Shown one piece after another: positions 1-14,700 of a stretch of DNA of 64,000 nt (its first letter is position 1; every line of letters starts with the position of its first letter). A model generated the notes under the pieces. It was not told where the DNA came from. It worked only from the letters and a program-made list of their open reading frames with translations, and searched no databases. The stretch is from positions 434,001 through 498,000 of the forward strand of contig JAHQIW010005386.1 in the NCBI GenBank assembly GCA_019055375.1, given 5' to 3'. The translations under genes were made by a program, and so were the position numbers. The DNA is from Parelaphostrongylus tenuis. Its lineage: Eukaryota > Nematoda > Chromadorea > Rhabditida > Metastrongylidae.

Positions 1-2718
1 TAGACGCGCAAACGGATAGGATAATACAATTTCTAAGTCACATATTTCTTGTAAGTGTCGAAGTTTACACCAGCCCCATTTGCCTAATCTTGAGATTTTC
101 CTTGACCATCTACATAATGCTTAGCCTAATCGCACGTATTTAATGGTAGTTACGCAATGTTACCTTCGCTGCTTAACAAATATCTGAAAAGCGCAGCGAT
201 ACAAGCTATTCACGAGCGTCTAATAGACAAATGAAAAGACAATCAAAATTTATGGCTTTTTAGTTCAACAGCTTAGATTCTCTCAAAGAGTGGCTTAGCT
301 GTTGGACCTTTAGGTGGTCTGGAAAACATTTTGCGCAGATTATAGGATTGACAATTGGAGCCAAGTTAGAAACCAAAGCCTTGCCATTTTTTGTCTATAG
401 CTGAATCCTCAGTTCTCAGACAGAGTCTAGTGCTCTACTGGTCGATACATAGATCGTTTTCTTCCGTCATTTTTCTAGAAGAGGAGATAGGCAAATGTGT
501 GGGACTGTTGAACGAACAGTCCGAGTGTATTAAGCCATATGAGAAAACCCTTGTAAGACTTGGTTTCCATTCTTAAATGCTTGAACCACACTTTTTCGAA
601 AGTGGCTACATTATGCATAAATGAGAAGCTAATCAACGAAGGAAATACTAATACGCTTGCGCTTATCATCCCTCCACGAAAAAAGCCACTTGTCTGAAAC
701 AATACCAAACAGTTACACACGTTGACACGGGCTAAGAAGCGGGAAAACATTATCACAATTGACATGAGAAATAGCCATCTCATGTGGATGTGAAGAAGCA
801 ACAATCGATGTCAGGCTTAGAAAGAAAGGCCGCATAACAAAAGCAATGGTAAGCCAAACCCAAAACCGTAGGATATCTCTAAGGCATCTCTTCATAACAA
901 ACGAAGTAACCGCCGTTGTCAAAAAGTGACCAAGAAACAATGATCTGAAGAACATCGCGGGAATTATAGAAAATCTATCTAATTTATCACGTCACACCAA
1001 TTAGTTTCGGAACCACCTGCATGTCTGTTCGTGTGTAATACAGAGGATAGCGTGATTTGTCCCAACATTGAAGACGGGGACCTTATAGATTCAAATTCCA
1101 TACAGCTGATCTCTTGTAGGACATATAGCAATGAATGCATTGGAGAAAAAGGAAAGACCGCTCTGTGTCGGTTAGTCGGATACCAGTACTCTTCCGGGTC
1201 CCACATAGGGCACAAAGCAATACGGTGACGACATTGAGGAGGTAGTGATAATTTTGGGGTATTAGTCATGAGGCGGAGTGGAGAACCCTTTGAGAGGTAT
1301 TCTGGATAAAATTCAAAAGTTCAGAACTGATCAGAAGAGGAGAGTTTCTGGCGATAACAAGTGGTTTGACACCTTATCTTATACTGTTTTTCTGATTTGA
1401 GTTAGGTTCATCAACCATAGTGTGTGACAACATGCCGGTTATCTTTTCCATATGAGGAGTTGAACCATGGATTCTCTTTTACAAGTAAGCATTTCTGAGG
1501 TACTTTTTTAAACTAGAGTTTTACTTGATTTCGGAAATATTAACATTGTCTAGACATTGCCAAGAAGCGAGTTCACCGAAACGAGAGTCATCGCTTTGAA
1601 GAAGGTACATCAACTTGCGTAAGCTTTAAAATAGTTCGTAGGAGTTTTGATCATCCTTACTCACTCAGATTTTTGCTGCTTCTTCTGTCCCCGTATCTCA
1701 TCCCTCGCAGCGTTGTTGTATCGTGTGCTCTTTTGGATCAACGAATAAAGCCAATTCTTTCCGTTGTTTTTGCTCGTTGTCTTTTATTGATGAAAGTTAC
1801 CCGTGATAACGTTTTCATGGGGACCTGTTAGGAAAGCTCTTAAGAATAATGCGTAATTAAACCTTTGGAACTGTTAAAACTGATTTATAAGTGAAATAAT
1901 TTCGATAAGCAATTTTATTTTTATTTTTATCTTTGAATTGTTTGTTATTTGGATTCCAAAATGTGCATGTGCTGTTGATAATTCACCGAAAGGTCGAGTA
2001 TAGAGTAACGGTCAAAGGTAATGCGCTGCAATACACATGTGGCTGGCGAAAACCTCAGATCCCATTCTAATCAAGCTACACTTTCAAGGCAACCAAATTG
2101 TTACGAATCTTGTCTGGGATGATAAAAAAGCTTATACATCTATATCGCAGCGCAAATCACTGCATAAGCATGACACGCATTTAATCAACTAAGAATGCTT
2201 AGTGAAGTCCAAATGTATGGTGTTTTTCCCAAGCAATTCATTACAACCCATCCTATTATCCTTTTATCCTTCCTAGATCAGAAAGTACTTGAGTGTTTGA
2301 GGTAAGAATATACTGATTCTTTAGCTTATGTTTGTGGCTATTAAAATCAGCTACGACGGTTCTCACATATGAATAAACAGTGGGCGGTAATTCCCAGGAC
2401 CGACTTTCTACTAAACTCGGCATTTATGAGATACTCTGTTCGTAATAAGTGATACTACATTCAAGAAATCAGTGTTTACACCCGCATCGTCCTAGATGCT
2501 AACTATTGTGCACACCCTCTAGGCGTCTTTCATTGCAATACCATCGCGTAGAATATTATTCTATTGCTTACAGTGATTGATTGATCCCATTTAACTGCAT
2601 GCATGTAATTCTATAAATATCGATAAAAAAGTAATCAAGCAAAAAAGAACAATTCAATGTTAACAAATAAGGTTAGGAAAAACAGTCAGGAAAAAGAATG
2701 AAAACCATAATGTTAGTT
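1..2718. other. Left edge, no supported gene
   Basis: No gene can be defended here. Hydrophobic open frames lie on the minus strand (475-804 and 713-955) and look like membrane-segment fragments. They overlap each other in different frames and lack a convincing splice plan: the only acceptor between them would leave an intron of about 27 nt. A minus-strand frame at 979-1269 and a plus-strand frame at 1031-1228 are mutual shadows. The remainder (1,300-2,700) is AT-rich with stops in all frames. It may include the 3' flank of the minus-strand gene ending at 2,719. No clear repeat copy was seen. Confidence 0.4.
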
Positions 2719-5700
2719 TTAACGAGACCTTGTGTTTCGTTTTCGTTTTCCTTTTCCTTGAGTTAGTCGCTCTAGTTCCACCTCCTCTTGTGCGATTTCG
2801 GCTTGTATTTCCTTGTCTTCAGGAGTAAGAGTTAGAGTCTTTTTGGGAGCCTCTGGAAAGGGATGAGTGCTAGTTGTGAAATAAACAAGCCCAAAACATA
2901 GGTCATTTTAGGTTTTTTTCTAATTTAGGAGTGTTTCAAAAGTGAACGCCTTCGTATGCAAAAGCCAATGTAGATCGATAGGTTGTAAATTTGACTTGTG
3001 CTATATCCTTCATCGAATTACGTAAAGGACTGAAGTCTGGCCCTCAGAAAGAGTCTCAGTGTCACAATGAGGCGGTACATTAATGGAAAGTCTGGTTGTC
3101 CCTTTATGGAAAATTAAAACTTTTAGCTAGCGACACCAACATCAAGCGATCGGTCGACTGGCCGCTAGAAACACTTCCATCATAAGAAGCGCTACTAAAA
3201 GAATCTCAGTAACAGGGCAGCAGATGTATGATCCATAACACTTGTCGACTGTCTGTGGTAGGATTCGGGAACGATCCTGCCACAATGAATTTGGTATTCG
3301 ATGGAAGTGCAACCATTATTCAGTATGTCAGCGAGAAGAGAAGATGACAGATCTTGTGTCATAGTCGAATTCACACGTAATTGTGAACACCTTTGTTGAC
3401 GGTGTATGTAAGATATTCTATCGAATGAGGGAACTGCTGGCATCAACATGGTATGTGATGAAGATTCACCCTGGCATCACAGGACATTGCAACTTTGGTA
3501 AAATGATTGAATCAGCGTAAGTCACCAGCAAGGAGAAAGAAATCTACCTTCGCCTTCATGGTGTGCTTCCTCAGGAACGATTTGTTTTTCAGAAATTCCC
3601 AATTCATCGTCGAAATTCGAAATTAGCTCACAATCAAATAAGAACTGAAATATATCTCACATCAAAGGAAATGCACAGTATAGTAAGAGGTGAATAGTGG
3701 AATTCTCAGAACTTTCATCTATGAGCATCTAGAACTATAAACAGTGTACCTATGAAGCCTCTAAACAGGTTTTACAAGTTTTTGGTCAACGATTATTCAG
3801 AGACAGGCATGTTTTCTCCAAACTGACTCAGATCAGTGGCTCCAAAAACAGTTTATTTTGCCTTAATATTGAGAATGAGTTTAACCGTGATTTTCGACAC
3901 TAGAAATAGTAAGCAATTAATATCAATCTCAAATAGTTACTGGAAAACTCTACTAATAATTTTGCTAACCGCTCTAGAACGGACTATTACTTCGCATCTC
4001 ATCAATCGCTCGAAATTACTAGCCGCTGGGATTGGAAAAAAAATTGCTAGTCACCCAGTCCAAAAGAACGAAGACTGCACGTAGTTAACACGATACTGTT
4101 ATCAGAGGAATTCACAACCGTCCAAAATTCAACATGTTAGCAAAGAAGGAAGAAGATGTGACTTCCAAATCACTTGGATCCATATCCGAATCAATCACCT
4201 TCTCAGCCAACAGTTCAAACTAATTGTGATCTCGTTATAAATATTACAGGGTTTTTAGTGTCACTGATTTCAGTAGCCACCAATCTTCATTCAAATAACG
4301 AAAGCCCAAAGCTTTTCATAGTGAAACGCTTGCCCTGGATTTTTCAAATTCTCGATGAAAGGAAAGCATACTTCCTGGAATAGAAAGTGAACCTCTGTCC
4401 CCAAAATTAGTGTATTTTCTGTTGACGATGTCATGTTGGCTGAAGAACAGATAAATTGGTAATTTTCCGTTGTCGGATAAGAAATTTGAAAAGTTTTTCG
4501 CTGTAAAAAATTCTCAACCAAAAGTTGAGAAAGTTTTTGAAATCATTATATCTCAGAAAATTAAAAGATGCATTTTTTTCCAAATTTTTATTACAGCGTT
4601 GTAGCAGTAGAAAAAAATTCTAATTCACACGCTTCGCGCCTTATCGTGCTAATATTCGCTGGACGAAACATTTCTATTACGGGTTAAAAAGTTTTAGATA
4701 GAGTAAATTTTGGAAGCCTCACAGTGTGTATGCTTCCTCGAAAAGACTTTTTTTTTACAGCGCTGCAGCAGGGAAAATTATTTGTGTTTCATACGCGCGT
4801 ATTTCTCGCAATACAGTGATCATACCTCCAACTATCAGAGACATTCAATATCGTAAGTTTCGACGGTTCCAGCATAGTACTTTCTTTCTGAGAAAGCCGT
4901 TTCACCGCCTTTTAGCAGGGAAAATAAAATTAAGGGTTCTTTCCGGGTATCCGGAAGCAAATGGATATTGGACTCCATTCGCTGGACAAGAATTCTTCAT
5001 AGGAGTGTCACTAATCATTCGAGAGCTTAGATGCCTGGTTAACGCGGTGCGGATCGGCTTTTAGAACACCTTTTCGTAGCGCTGCAAAATTCAAAATAGA
5101 ATTATGTTTCACATAAATGCGCTTTTTCTTTCTTATGCCGCTTACATTTCGTTGGACAAAAATCCTTCCTTACATTGCTAATACACTTTTGATAGCACAA
5201 GTCTCGAAGAACTCAAAAATATGTTTGCTTTTTGGAAAAGCTTCTTTGACAGCGCTGAAGAAAACATTTGTAATTTACATCTATGCGGACAGAGCTTTTT
5301 CTTCAAATTATTAGTAATCGTTCGATAGCGTAAGTTTCAGTGATTCCAACACTGCTTATTTTGTGAAGAGACAGCTTTTCGCTGCAGTGTGGCAGGGGAA
5401 ACAAGATCGAGTTTCACATATTCGGTGAGCTTGCTTACCTGCTAACCTACGGGCTAGGAAGCAGAACGATCGAGCGATGCCTCGACGCGTTAGGAATGTT
5501 GGGTGCAACTTGTTAATCAATTGAATTTTCTCTTCACTTCGAAAAAAAATCTAGATAAAGGGATTGATTCACATATTACGAGATATTCTCTACGCGTTCA
5601 TATAATTTTCGTGCATCTAGCGAACCATACACGCTTGATAAGAATGAAGGCGTCGGTGGGTGTGAGGCACAATAGTTTTCATGCTACAGTGTTGTAAAAT

Positions 5701-8700
5701 GGTCCTCTCAAAAAACGGCCTCATAACGCTGTAGCCATAGATTTGAGCTTTCGAATGATTACTAAAACTCCTATGAAAATCTACTGCCTAGAGAATGAGG
5801 CACAATTTTCACTTCCCCCGGATGACCGAAATGAACCGATTAAGCTTCAAATACGCCGCGTATTGCGAGTCGGCGAAGTGTGTGAACGACTGAAGATCGT
5901 ACTGCGATCAGTAGACCGTGCACGCGCAATTCACATTGGAGTGCAATTTTTCTTACTGTAATTGGAAATTCCTCTGCTTTGGCGGATTCTAGATGGAACA
6001 TATGCTCTGATACTCAGGAGATTTCCTCTGCACGTTCAAATGCTTTTCATGCTATATCTTATCCTTAGTAGCACGTTTATTTGGAGTAAGAATGAAAATG
6101 CAAGCCTAAGCTTTCAAACGATAGAACAAAATTTCTTTTACAATTGCAAGACAAAGAACCAAGCAAGAAATCTCTACGAATTGGAGGAAAACAAAATAAC
6201 GAAAATTTGCGCATCAATGCGCGATGTTTGATCATAATTTTATTTTCTTTGCAACAGCGCTGTGAAATGACCTTCTTGGAACCAAACACAATTTTCAAGT
6301 CTCTGAGATTTACGCTATCGAATGATTTTCAGTACGACAAGGGAGGAGCTCTTTACTACAGAAAATACGCGCGATAATACACAATCACGCGGGTGCACTT
6401 CGTTTTCCTGTTACTACACTGCTAGAAAGCCTTTTTAGAAGACAAGTGCATTTTTCAACTTTCCGGAATTCACGTTATTTGATGGTTATTAATAGTTTAA
6501 GAGAATAGCCTGTTCAACGAAATAGAAGCGCGATAGTGCGCAATGCGGGCTAAATTTGTTGGTGCTGCAGCGCTGTAAGAGGGCCTTTTTGAAAAGCGAG
6601 TGTGAAAGTGAAAAATAAGTTGATGGATGAAGAGCGGGAGAGAGAAGGAGTCAATTAAAGGAGCAGAAAGCCAGTTGCTCGAGGGATTATTGGTTATTTC
6701 ATTGTGACCGTTAGGTGTGAAAAATTAATTATAAACAAATAGTGAAAAAAAAGCTTCGCATTTTGGAGAGCTGGTCGAAAACACTAGCAGGGCCTTCTCA
6801 GATCATCACCATTGCCCAGCTAGTGAAAGATATTGTTGTCGGGATGGGAATGGATCTAGCACTGACCAACATTGCTGTGTACTTCTGTTTAGAGATGCTC
6901 AACAACCAAGAGCACCACTAACGACGGTGAAGTGTCAACCAGTAAGTGTAGTTAGCGACTAGGAGAGAAAACGAGGACAAGCCAAACTAACCTGAGAGAT
7001 AATTAGGATAAAAGAATGTGGTACTCAATATTCTGCTAATATTTACCTTTGTACAACGGTTGTAATCGAACTGCCGTCGAAACGGATCGCAAATAACTTT
7101 GGGAAGATTGAACAAGTGCATACATCTGGGAAAATGTTATTTAGAAATGCATGTATCATTTTCTAGCAAATACAATAAGACACAGAACGATTTTCATCAA
7201 TATTGGGTTCATCGTTTAAACCTCACAAATCCTAGATGAGTCTAGTTTTCTAATATAATTTAACATTTTCTTCGTTTGTCCATTTGAGTTGTGAGTTGAG
7301 AAAGAGAATTGTGAGCACTTGAAAGCAAACTCAAAGGTATACTAAAGGTGAACTCAAGGAATATGCTTAACTAAAAAATGTAAGAAATAAGTAGGTAGAA
7401 TGAATTATACCCTATTCTCGACTATATAAAGTTCGCTGAAATCGATAATAATCTCATAACATGACAACATGTTTGAGCCTTTTATGAGGTCTAGTACGGC
7501 GCCTATACAGTGGCAGACAGGCGCTCGTTTTCGCTCTTCTAGGCTCCTCAGTAGCACAGTGCCCTTCGGTTCGGCCGGTCCCTTTGGGTATATTCACCTA
7601 CATATAAAGGAACTGACTCTGAATAATGGATCACCGAAAATCGGATGACAAAAGTTCGCTACATTGCAGTGACCACAGTTCGAGTGGTTGTGACTGGTAG
7701 ATATGGGGAAAAGGGTCGAAAGAGGAGCCTGTCTAGCACTGTATGAGTGCCGTACCAGAGCTCATAACAGGGTCAAACATATGATCATGCTATCAGACTA
7801 AGTAGGTGGACATGTTAGTAAAACCTTCTCAAGATACTGATCAAACTTGTTCATACTTGAAATGATTTTAGCGGCAGGTCTCCATCGAAGTGACCAGCTC
7901 GGTGGATTTACGTCGTCGCTCTTTCGCGTCGCAGGAAGAGTTCATAACGTTGGCACCATACGGCTGTATTGTAGCCAAATCTCAATGAAAACCATATTTA
8001 AGAAAGTGGTTTTAATTAGATTGAACGTTGGAAAGAAGGAAAAATAGTGAGGTGACGAGAAAAGATTGCCTACTTACGCAGAAAGGTGTATTAATGGATT
8101 AAGAGTCAGCAATTAGCATAAGCAGTTTACCGTCAGCGCAAGAGTTGTAGTTCCTATTGTAAACTAATGGCAGTTCTATGTTTCTTTTATTCTAGACATG
8201 TTAGTAAACCGTTAAGGATACTGTGAAGCTGCTCATCTAGTGAGAATTCCAAAAAGGTGAAAAATTGTTTCGGTCTTGTAGTAGAAGTCACGTTCACATT
8301 CACAATGATACGAGTCATACTCAATTCATAAGCGCGAATAATAACCTAATCTTTTGATCTCCAACAACCATATCTTGCCTTGTGAAAAACTCTGCTGATT
8401 GATGTGAAAAATTACAGTTTACGCACATTAGGCAAAACAATACAGGACATGATGTTCTTTCGAGATGAAGTTTTGATTGTGCACAAAGTTTTTCGTTTTT
8501 GTTGACTATTTTTCATGCATTTGAGTTTCCGTTCCTACTATCAGCTAGAGCAGCTTCCTACGGAGATTTTGATATATGATACTTGTACATTTGCTCTAAG
8601 ATGGAACTGTTCCGAGCGGAAAAACGATTGTTGATGCTACACGAGTATCGTCTAGATTCAAGTGCTACTGAGACTTTTCGGTGGATTAATGAGGCTTGGG

Positions 8701-11700
8701 TTGACGGAACAGTTGGGAGAACTGCAGTTGTTGATCGTTTCAATAATTTCAAAGCTGGAAATGAAGATGTGACGCTCAAGCAATGAGCCGTCAGCCAGCA
8801 TGCGAATCGTCAACGACGGTGACGTAAATTTCATTCCCGTTCAAAACAGCTTGCCCGTCATTTTCTTGTGGGCGGTCGGCTGCTTGTTTGTCAAATCTCC
8901 ATTTACAGTCTTGAATTCATTAAAACGATCAACAGCCGCAGTTCTTTCAAATGTTCCGTCATCCCGGGCCTCGTTGAACCGGCGAAAAGTCTCAGCAGCA
9001 CTCAAACCTAAGCGATACTCGCGAAGCATCAACAACGGTTTTTGCTCGCGGGACAATTTAATCTTACAACAAAGATATAATTATCTTACTCAATATAACT
9101 GCAAGAAGATGCTTTGAAACGATAGTGAAACAAAAGCCTAAATATATGAAAAATCATCACAGAAACGAAGAAGTGCGGAAAATTTTTCGCCAATTCAATA
9201 TTCAGGGAAAGTTGTGACAGTATTCAAGAACTTTGTCTTCACTGATCACTATACATGTGTCCCAATATTTACAAATCCATAATAGATTGGCTTTACCAAT
9301 GTTTTCAGCAGCATTCTGATGCTATGACTTATATCCGAAAATGCTGAGTGACATACCAAACTATGAAGCTCAGGCGGAGTTGAACCCGAGTTTCACTTTA
9401 ACCTACCGAAAGCGCGTGCTACCATTGAAACGGAGACTACTCGGTCTGTTATTACACTATTTTGAAAAGTAATTGATGACCCGCTAGTTTTTCAGTATGC
9501 AGTTTTCACACATATTTGGGGTAAGCAAATTTCTAGAAAGCATACTAACGTTCAGTTATCGAAATATCACTGATAGAATGACTGGGTAAGTTAGATGATT
9601 GCAGCAGCGAATCTCGCTGGTTAGAAGCAAACAATGCTACTTAGTATTCTACAAAGTCATAGTCGTGGTATTATGCTCTGTTAACGGCTCAGTTCATCTT
9701 TTCCAACATTGGAAACGGATTGCAAGTGACAATAGAATTATCCGATAATAAGTCATCACGGCACGGTATCTAGAGCTCTATCACGAAATACTTACATCTG
9801 TATCTCATAATTATTATGAGCCAACATCTCATGTGGTCTGTTGATGGGCTCTTGTATAGCCCGATGCACGTGTTTCGACCTTGCAGTCTCGTCAGCCGGG
9901 CAGAACCCTCTGTTTCTAGTCAATCCTCTCGAGAATCTCCATTCTCAATTGTGTAAATCGTTCGTCGTCGCCTACTTCTTTATAGGGAGAATGACGAGAC
10001 CGTAAGGTCGAAAGACGTGTAGTGGGCTTTACAAGAGCCCATTAACAGACCACATGACCTGTTAGCTCAAATAATAATTATGGATCAGTTGAAATTTGAG
10101 CGTGGTCTCAATAAAACACTCGAAGTAAAAGGTATGAACTTACATCCACATTACTGACGTTACCTATGTGTTCATTATTTGTGCTCTTAATCCAATGATA
10201 TATCTCGAAATAGATGACGAAAGTTTTAAAAAATACAAACACACAGATCTGCTAAAATTTCAAGAAGAAAAGTGGAAGCTTCCGTAAAATTGTTAGAATT
10301 TTCTCCTATAGTTTTCGGTCACGTTCGCTTCAAATTTGAACAAATACCTATACAAATGCCAAAAATGGTCATAGTGTTGCGTTGTGACAGTAGAAAGGCA
10401 TTACGCTAAGCTCTCTTACCGTCTCCAGACGCATTCGTACGGTTCACAGTAACAGGAAAGATCGTAATCGCACGATTTGCACGTATTCCTTCGCATTCTC
10501 GTGCAGTAGTCAACGTATCTATCGAATTCCCGTACACACCAGTCATCAGACGGATAGGTGATTCGTGAACACTGATGCTGAAATCGTTCATTAGACACCA
10601 TAAGACCGAGCTGTACACGACTTTGACAGATTGAACTCGCCTGGAACGATAACCTTTGAGGAAGTGTTGTTAACTTTTTAATTACTATATCAATGCCAAT
10701 GCACCTGTATCACCTATATCAATGTTGAATCACATTTACGACAATTCAATCAGAATATTTTGTTCAATTAATTTCATGGCTGCTTACCTGTTCAATAAAT
10801 TTAAATAATAGATATATACGACTCGACACCATATAATATGTGAATTTCAAAACTCCTTTTTTTGAATTTACCTCAATTCATTCGTTTAGGATTTTTCTAG
10901 TCGTGCACAAGTTCGGCTTCTCGTTCGAGAATTTTCGATCTTCTCCAAAAATGTCACAGAATGCTTGTCCAACTCCTTGTTCTCTTTATGTTGCCATAGT
11001 CTGGCTGTGGCGATCGTTTTTATTATTAATCACCAGCTTTTGTGCTCTGCAGGGAGCATGCTCAATTCATCGAGGTTCGACACCAATATCTACACTCCGC
11101 AGATATTTGCTGTCTAGTTGGATTGATACGTGTTCGAGGCTGGTAATGGTATATTGTATATCGAACGTCATCAATACCTGCAACACTAAACGCGCTCCAT
11201 AGAGTCGATACAATTCCTGAGAAATACAAACGCAATTTCAAATCAGTAATCAATTGTCTAAGGACTATTGGAGAAGATGAAAAGTTTTGAACGAGCGATA
11301 TACGTGGGACTTTGACGTGGTGATCACCAGCGCATCAGCGAAAAACGAACACATATAATATGATCGCACTTGTAAAATGCCTCTGAATTGGAACCAACAC
11401 TCAGAAAGGAGACCTGGAAGAATAACGTCGCTCACTCATGCCCTTAAGATAAATCAAGCGATAATCATTGAAGTTAGAGAGCTCTGCAGCTTCTGATGAA
11501 AATTCAACAAGAATACTTGGAGCGTGTTGAAACCCAAGAGATTTCTTCAATAGAGTTTATCATCGATGACAAAAATTGAAAGGCATTCAGCAGATTTTCA
11601 GAAGGTCACCATCAATGAAAGGGTACTTATAAGCCAATATAGCTGTGAAATGAATACTGAAAACAGAGTACACTCTGCGTCCCTGCTTTAATTAAGTAGG

Positions 11701-14700
11701 AAAGGTCTACTGTAGTTTATGACACTCATTGTGCCATTGGTTTGAGCAAAATTATGAGAACTTGTTAAGGACAAAGGAAACAGCGAGATTTTTGCGGACC
11801 ACTTTATAAATCAGTATTTGGAGATGTAAATGTAAGTGGTAAGCGTAGCGCAGTGGACGTGGTGCGATGCAGCAGGAAAGGTGATGAGTATGGCGCTAGT
11901 CCGACCTCATCTCTCAACACTTTATCGAACTTAATCAACGCACACCTTAGGAAACCCCTTAGCCCGGCTACCTCCAAGATTGCAAAGAAGATCATCCCGA
12001 TTAGCGCACTACGACAATCATAAAGGGAACGAATTCCTTATTGCAGGAAGAAGTGCTGGAGTCACGCTACTGCGCACTCACTTGTAATGATAGATCGTAT
12101 GAATATTGAGAAATCATAAATGGCAAAATTCAAATGCCGTAATACCTTGAATGCGAAACAGAATGGCACGAGATGCAATGGCGGAGTGTCGTCTGCACAA
12201 GCTAATGCATAAGCGTCGAGTTGTCCGTAACATATCCGATCACGCATCAATTCATTTCTAAATACCATTCATTTAATTTTGTCGGAAAAAAACTTATTTC
12301 TATTCTTAGTCTGCGATTTTCTAAGTGCTAGGTGCTCGATATCATGACTAGATACCTATGAAATCAAATACGGTCGATGGAACTAGTAGTGCGCATCATA
12401 TTTTTTTAAAAGATTGCTTATTTCTTAAAAATCTGGATGGTAGCTTATGCATATGTGGGGTGTAAGCGTAGGTGTTTTTTTCTGCGCAGAAAATTTGGAT
12501 CTTGCGATATTGTTTTGGTCATTAATTAGCCAACGAAAGCAGAGAAGTACGTGGGAGGTGGTTTGACGTCACATGCAGTAATTACGTCTGAATTTTACTT
12601 TTAAAATTTTTAACAAGTCGTCCGTGATTATAATAAATGACTACGGCAGTAAGAAGGCCTTGTTGAAAATATTGATAGTAAATGGTTTGATGTAAGATGG
12701 AAACAATATTTTGAATCCTTCTTTTGGAAAATGGGCCTGTCAAGGTAACAGTACTAGGCTAAAGTTGTTTAGTGCCATATTGTAGTAAAAAATGAGGTCA
12801 TTTGAGTGGGCGTAGAATCACGTATGTACAGAGGAAAATTCCCGTTGAACAATTGTGTTGTTATGACATTATTATCTATTAAGTACTCGTGGAGCTGCGC
12901 CGATGCTCAGAGAACTCAACGAAGTGGAGAAGAAAAAAATAGGACTGGAAAGGAGAAGAAAAATTCCAGATTCAAACGAGTAACTTCAATTCTCGGCAGT
13001 AACAGAAACTTTAGTAATGCACACACGAATCATTTCACAGCGAAAGGGATTAAACTTAATTAGTAATGATGACAGGTTTTGTTCTGATCGATTTAAGGAA
13101 AACCGATATAGTAGCAAAGTATTTACCTTGGATTGCAGAAAAAGATAAGCTCTTCAGGAAATCTGTTCGCAATTACCAGAAGATCATTCTCGTAGTGCTG
13201 ATCAACTTCTACGTCGTCCTCTTTGTCACTTAGTGTTGCTTCAACTAAAAAATTCCAAGTCATATTAAAACGAATTTATAGAGATCTAAAATCTGAATTT
13301 GCGGTGTCAAACCATTACGACCTGAAATTTTAGTTATGAAGCCACTGCATTACTCGTCTTCAAAAACCATTTCATCAACTTTTTTTTTTGAAATCTCACT
13401 ATGAATGTTTGATATAGTCTGTTAGAACGTTTAGAGAGCCTTTCCATGACTGGTACGACAGAGCCATACGTCTTTATAGCACGTAACGTGCGCATAGCTC
13501 TAACGTACTACCCTCGAAAAGGCTGTAAACACTCTTGCAGACTCAACTTTGAATTAATCATAGGCCAACGTGTAGAGCTGTTGTTTGTTGGTTACTGAAG
13601 AAAAAAAAATGTTGGCCTGTATCCAAACAGACACATAATCAAATATCGAAGTGGATCTATGAGGTTCTGTTCGAAAGCGAAGAGCTACGCATACATAGAA
13701 AGGTACACAAAAAAAAACATATTATAATCACCACCATGATCAATAATATGCAGTGATTTGCAGAGCGAAAACTGGATGCCGTTCTCGCCAAAATGAATGA
13801 GACTGGCGATCGACGAAATCGGTGAGGCTACTTTTGAACTCGTTGTCGTCCATAAACTTCCACTCTCGCAGATGCTACTTCAAGGCGCAGAAAAGATAAT
13901 AATCCGTTGGCGCAGTACCAAGGTTATACGATGGAGGCGGCACCGCGATCCAGCTCAGCTTTCCAAAGAAAAAGATGCAATGTGAGATGGAGCAAATCCC
14001 GAGAAGGACGACAGATCGCTTCGGACTCTTCTCTCTCACTGCTACGGCCAAATTCCGGAGATTTTCCATAGACTTCGATATATTGTGATTTGGTTGAGCT
14101 ACCGCATCTTAGTGGCGAGACACCTACTGCGCGTGCGCGGTTTATTCTTGTATTAGACCCAGAACTCATCTACAGTGATGACCAACTCGACAAAGACTTG
14201 TGTGCGCAAAAGACTTTTGCAGATGCTTATGCGAACAGCGTTGTCGTGGTTGGCTAGTTCATCAAGTGCTCATCAACCATCACTTTGTGTTAACCCATTT
14301 CATTCATGATAGACAGCAAGCGATGGTGCTACGACCGTATCCTGTAAAGCCACTAAAATGTTCTCTGTTCTCCAAGATAACAACCTCCTGGCAATAGCTC
14401 AATATGAATTAGAAAAAAGCTGAGTAAAATAATAGTGCAAAGACTGGTAATCATTATTTGAGCCACGCATGTCAGTGGTCTGTTAATGAGGGCTGACGTA
14501 TAGAGCCCGATACACGTGTTTCGATCTTGCGATCTCGTCAGTCGGGCAAGTTGCCCTTTCTCGTCTTTTGCTAATCTCTGTGGGTGCTCCAGTCCTCACA
14601 AACACTCGAAACAAAAGATATGATATATTGGATATACTAGCCACGAGCATTCGAGTGTACAACACTCTGTGTTCGGTGAGTTTTTTACTGGACATAGAGT

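Noticed and set aside
475..955. Seven-helix chemoreceptor gene on the minus strand
   Set aside because: Hydrophobic frames only; the two frames overlap out of phase, no usable intron joins them, and no receptor motif is visible.
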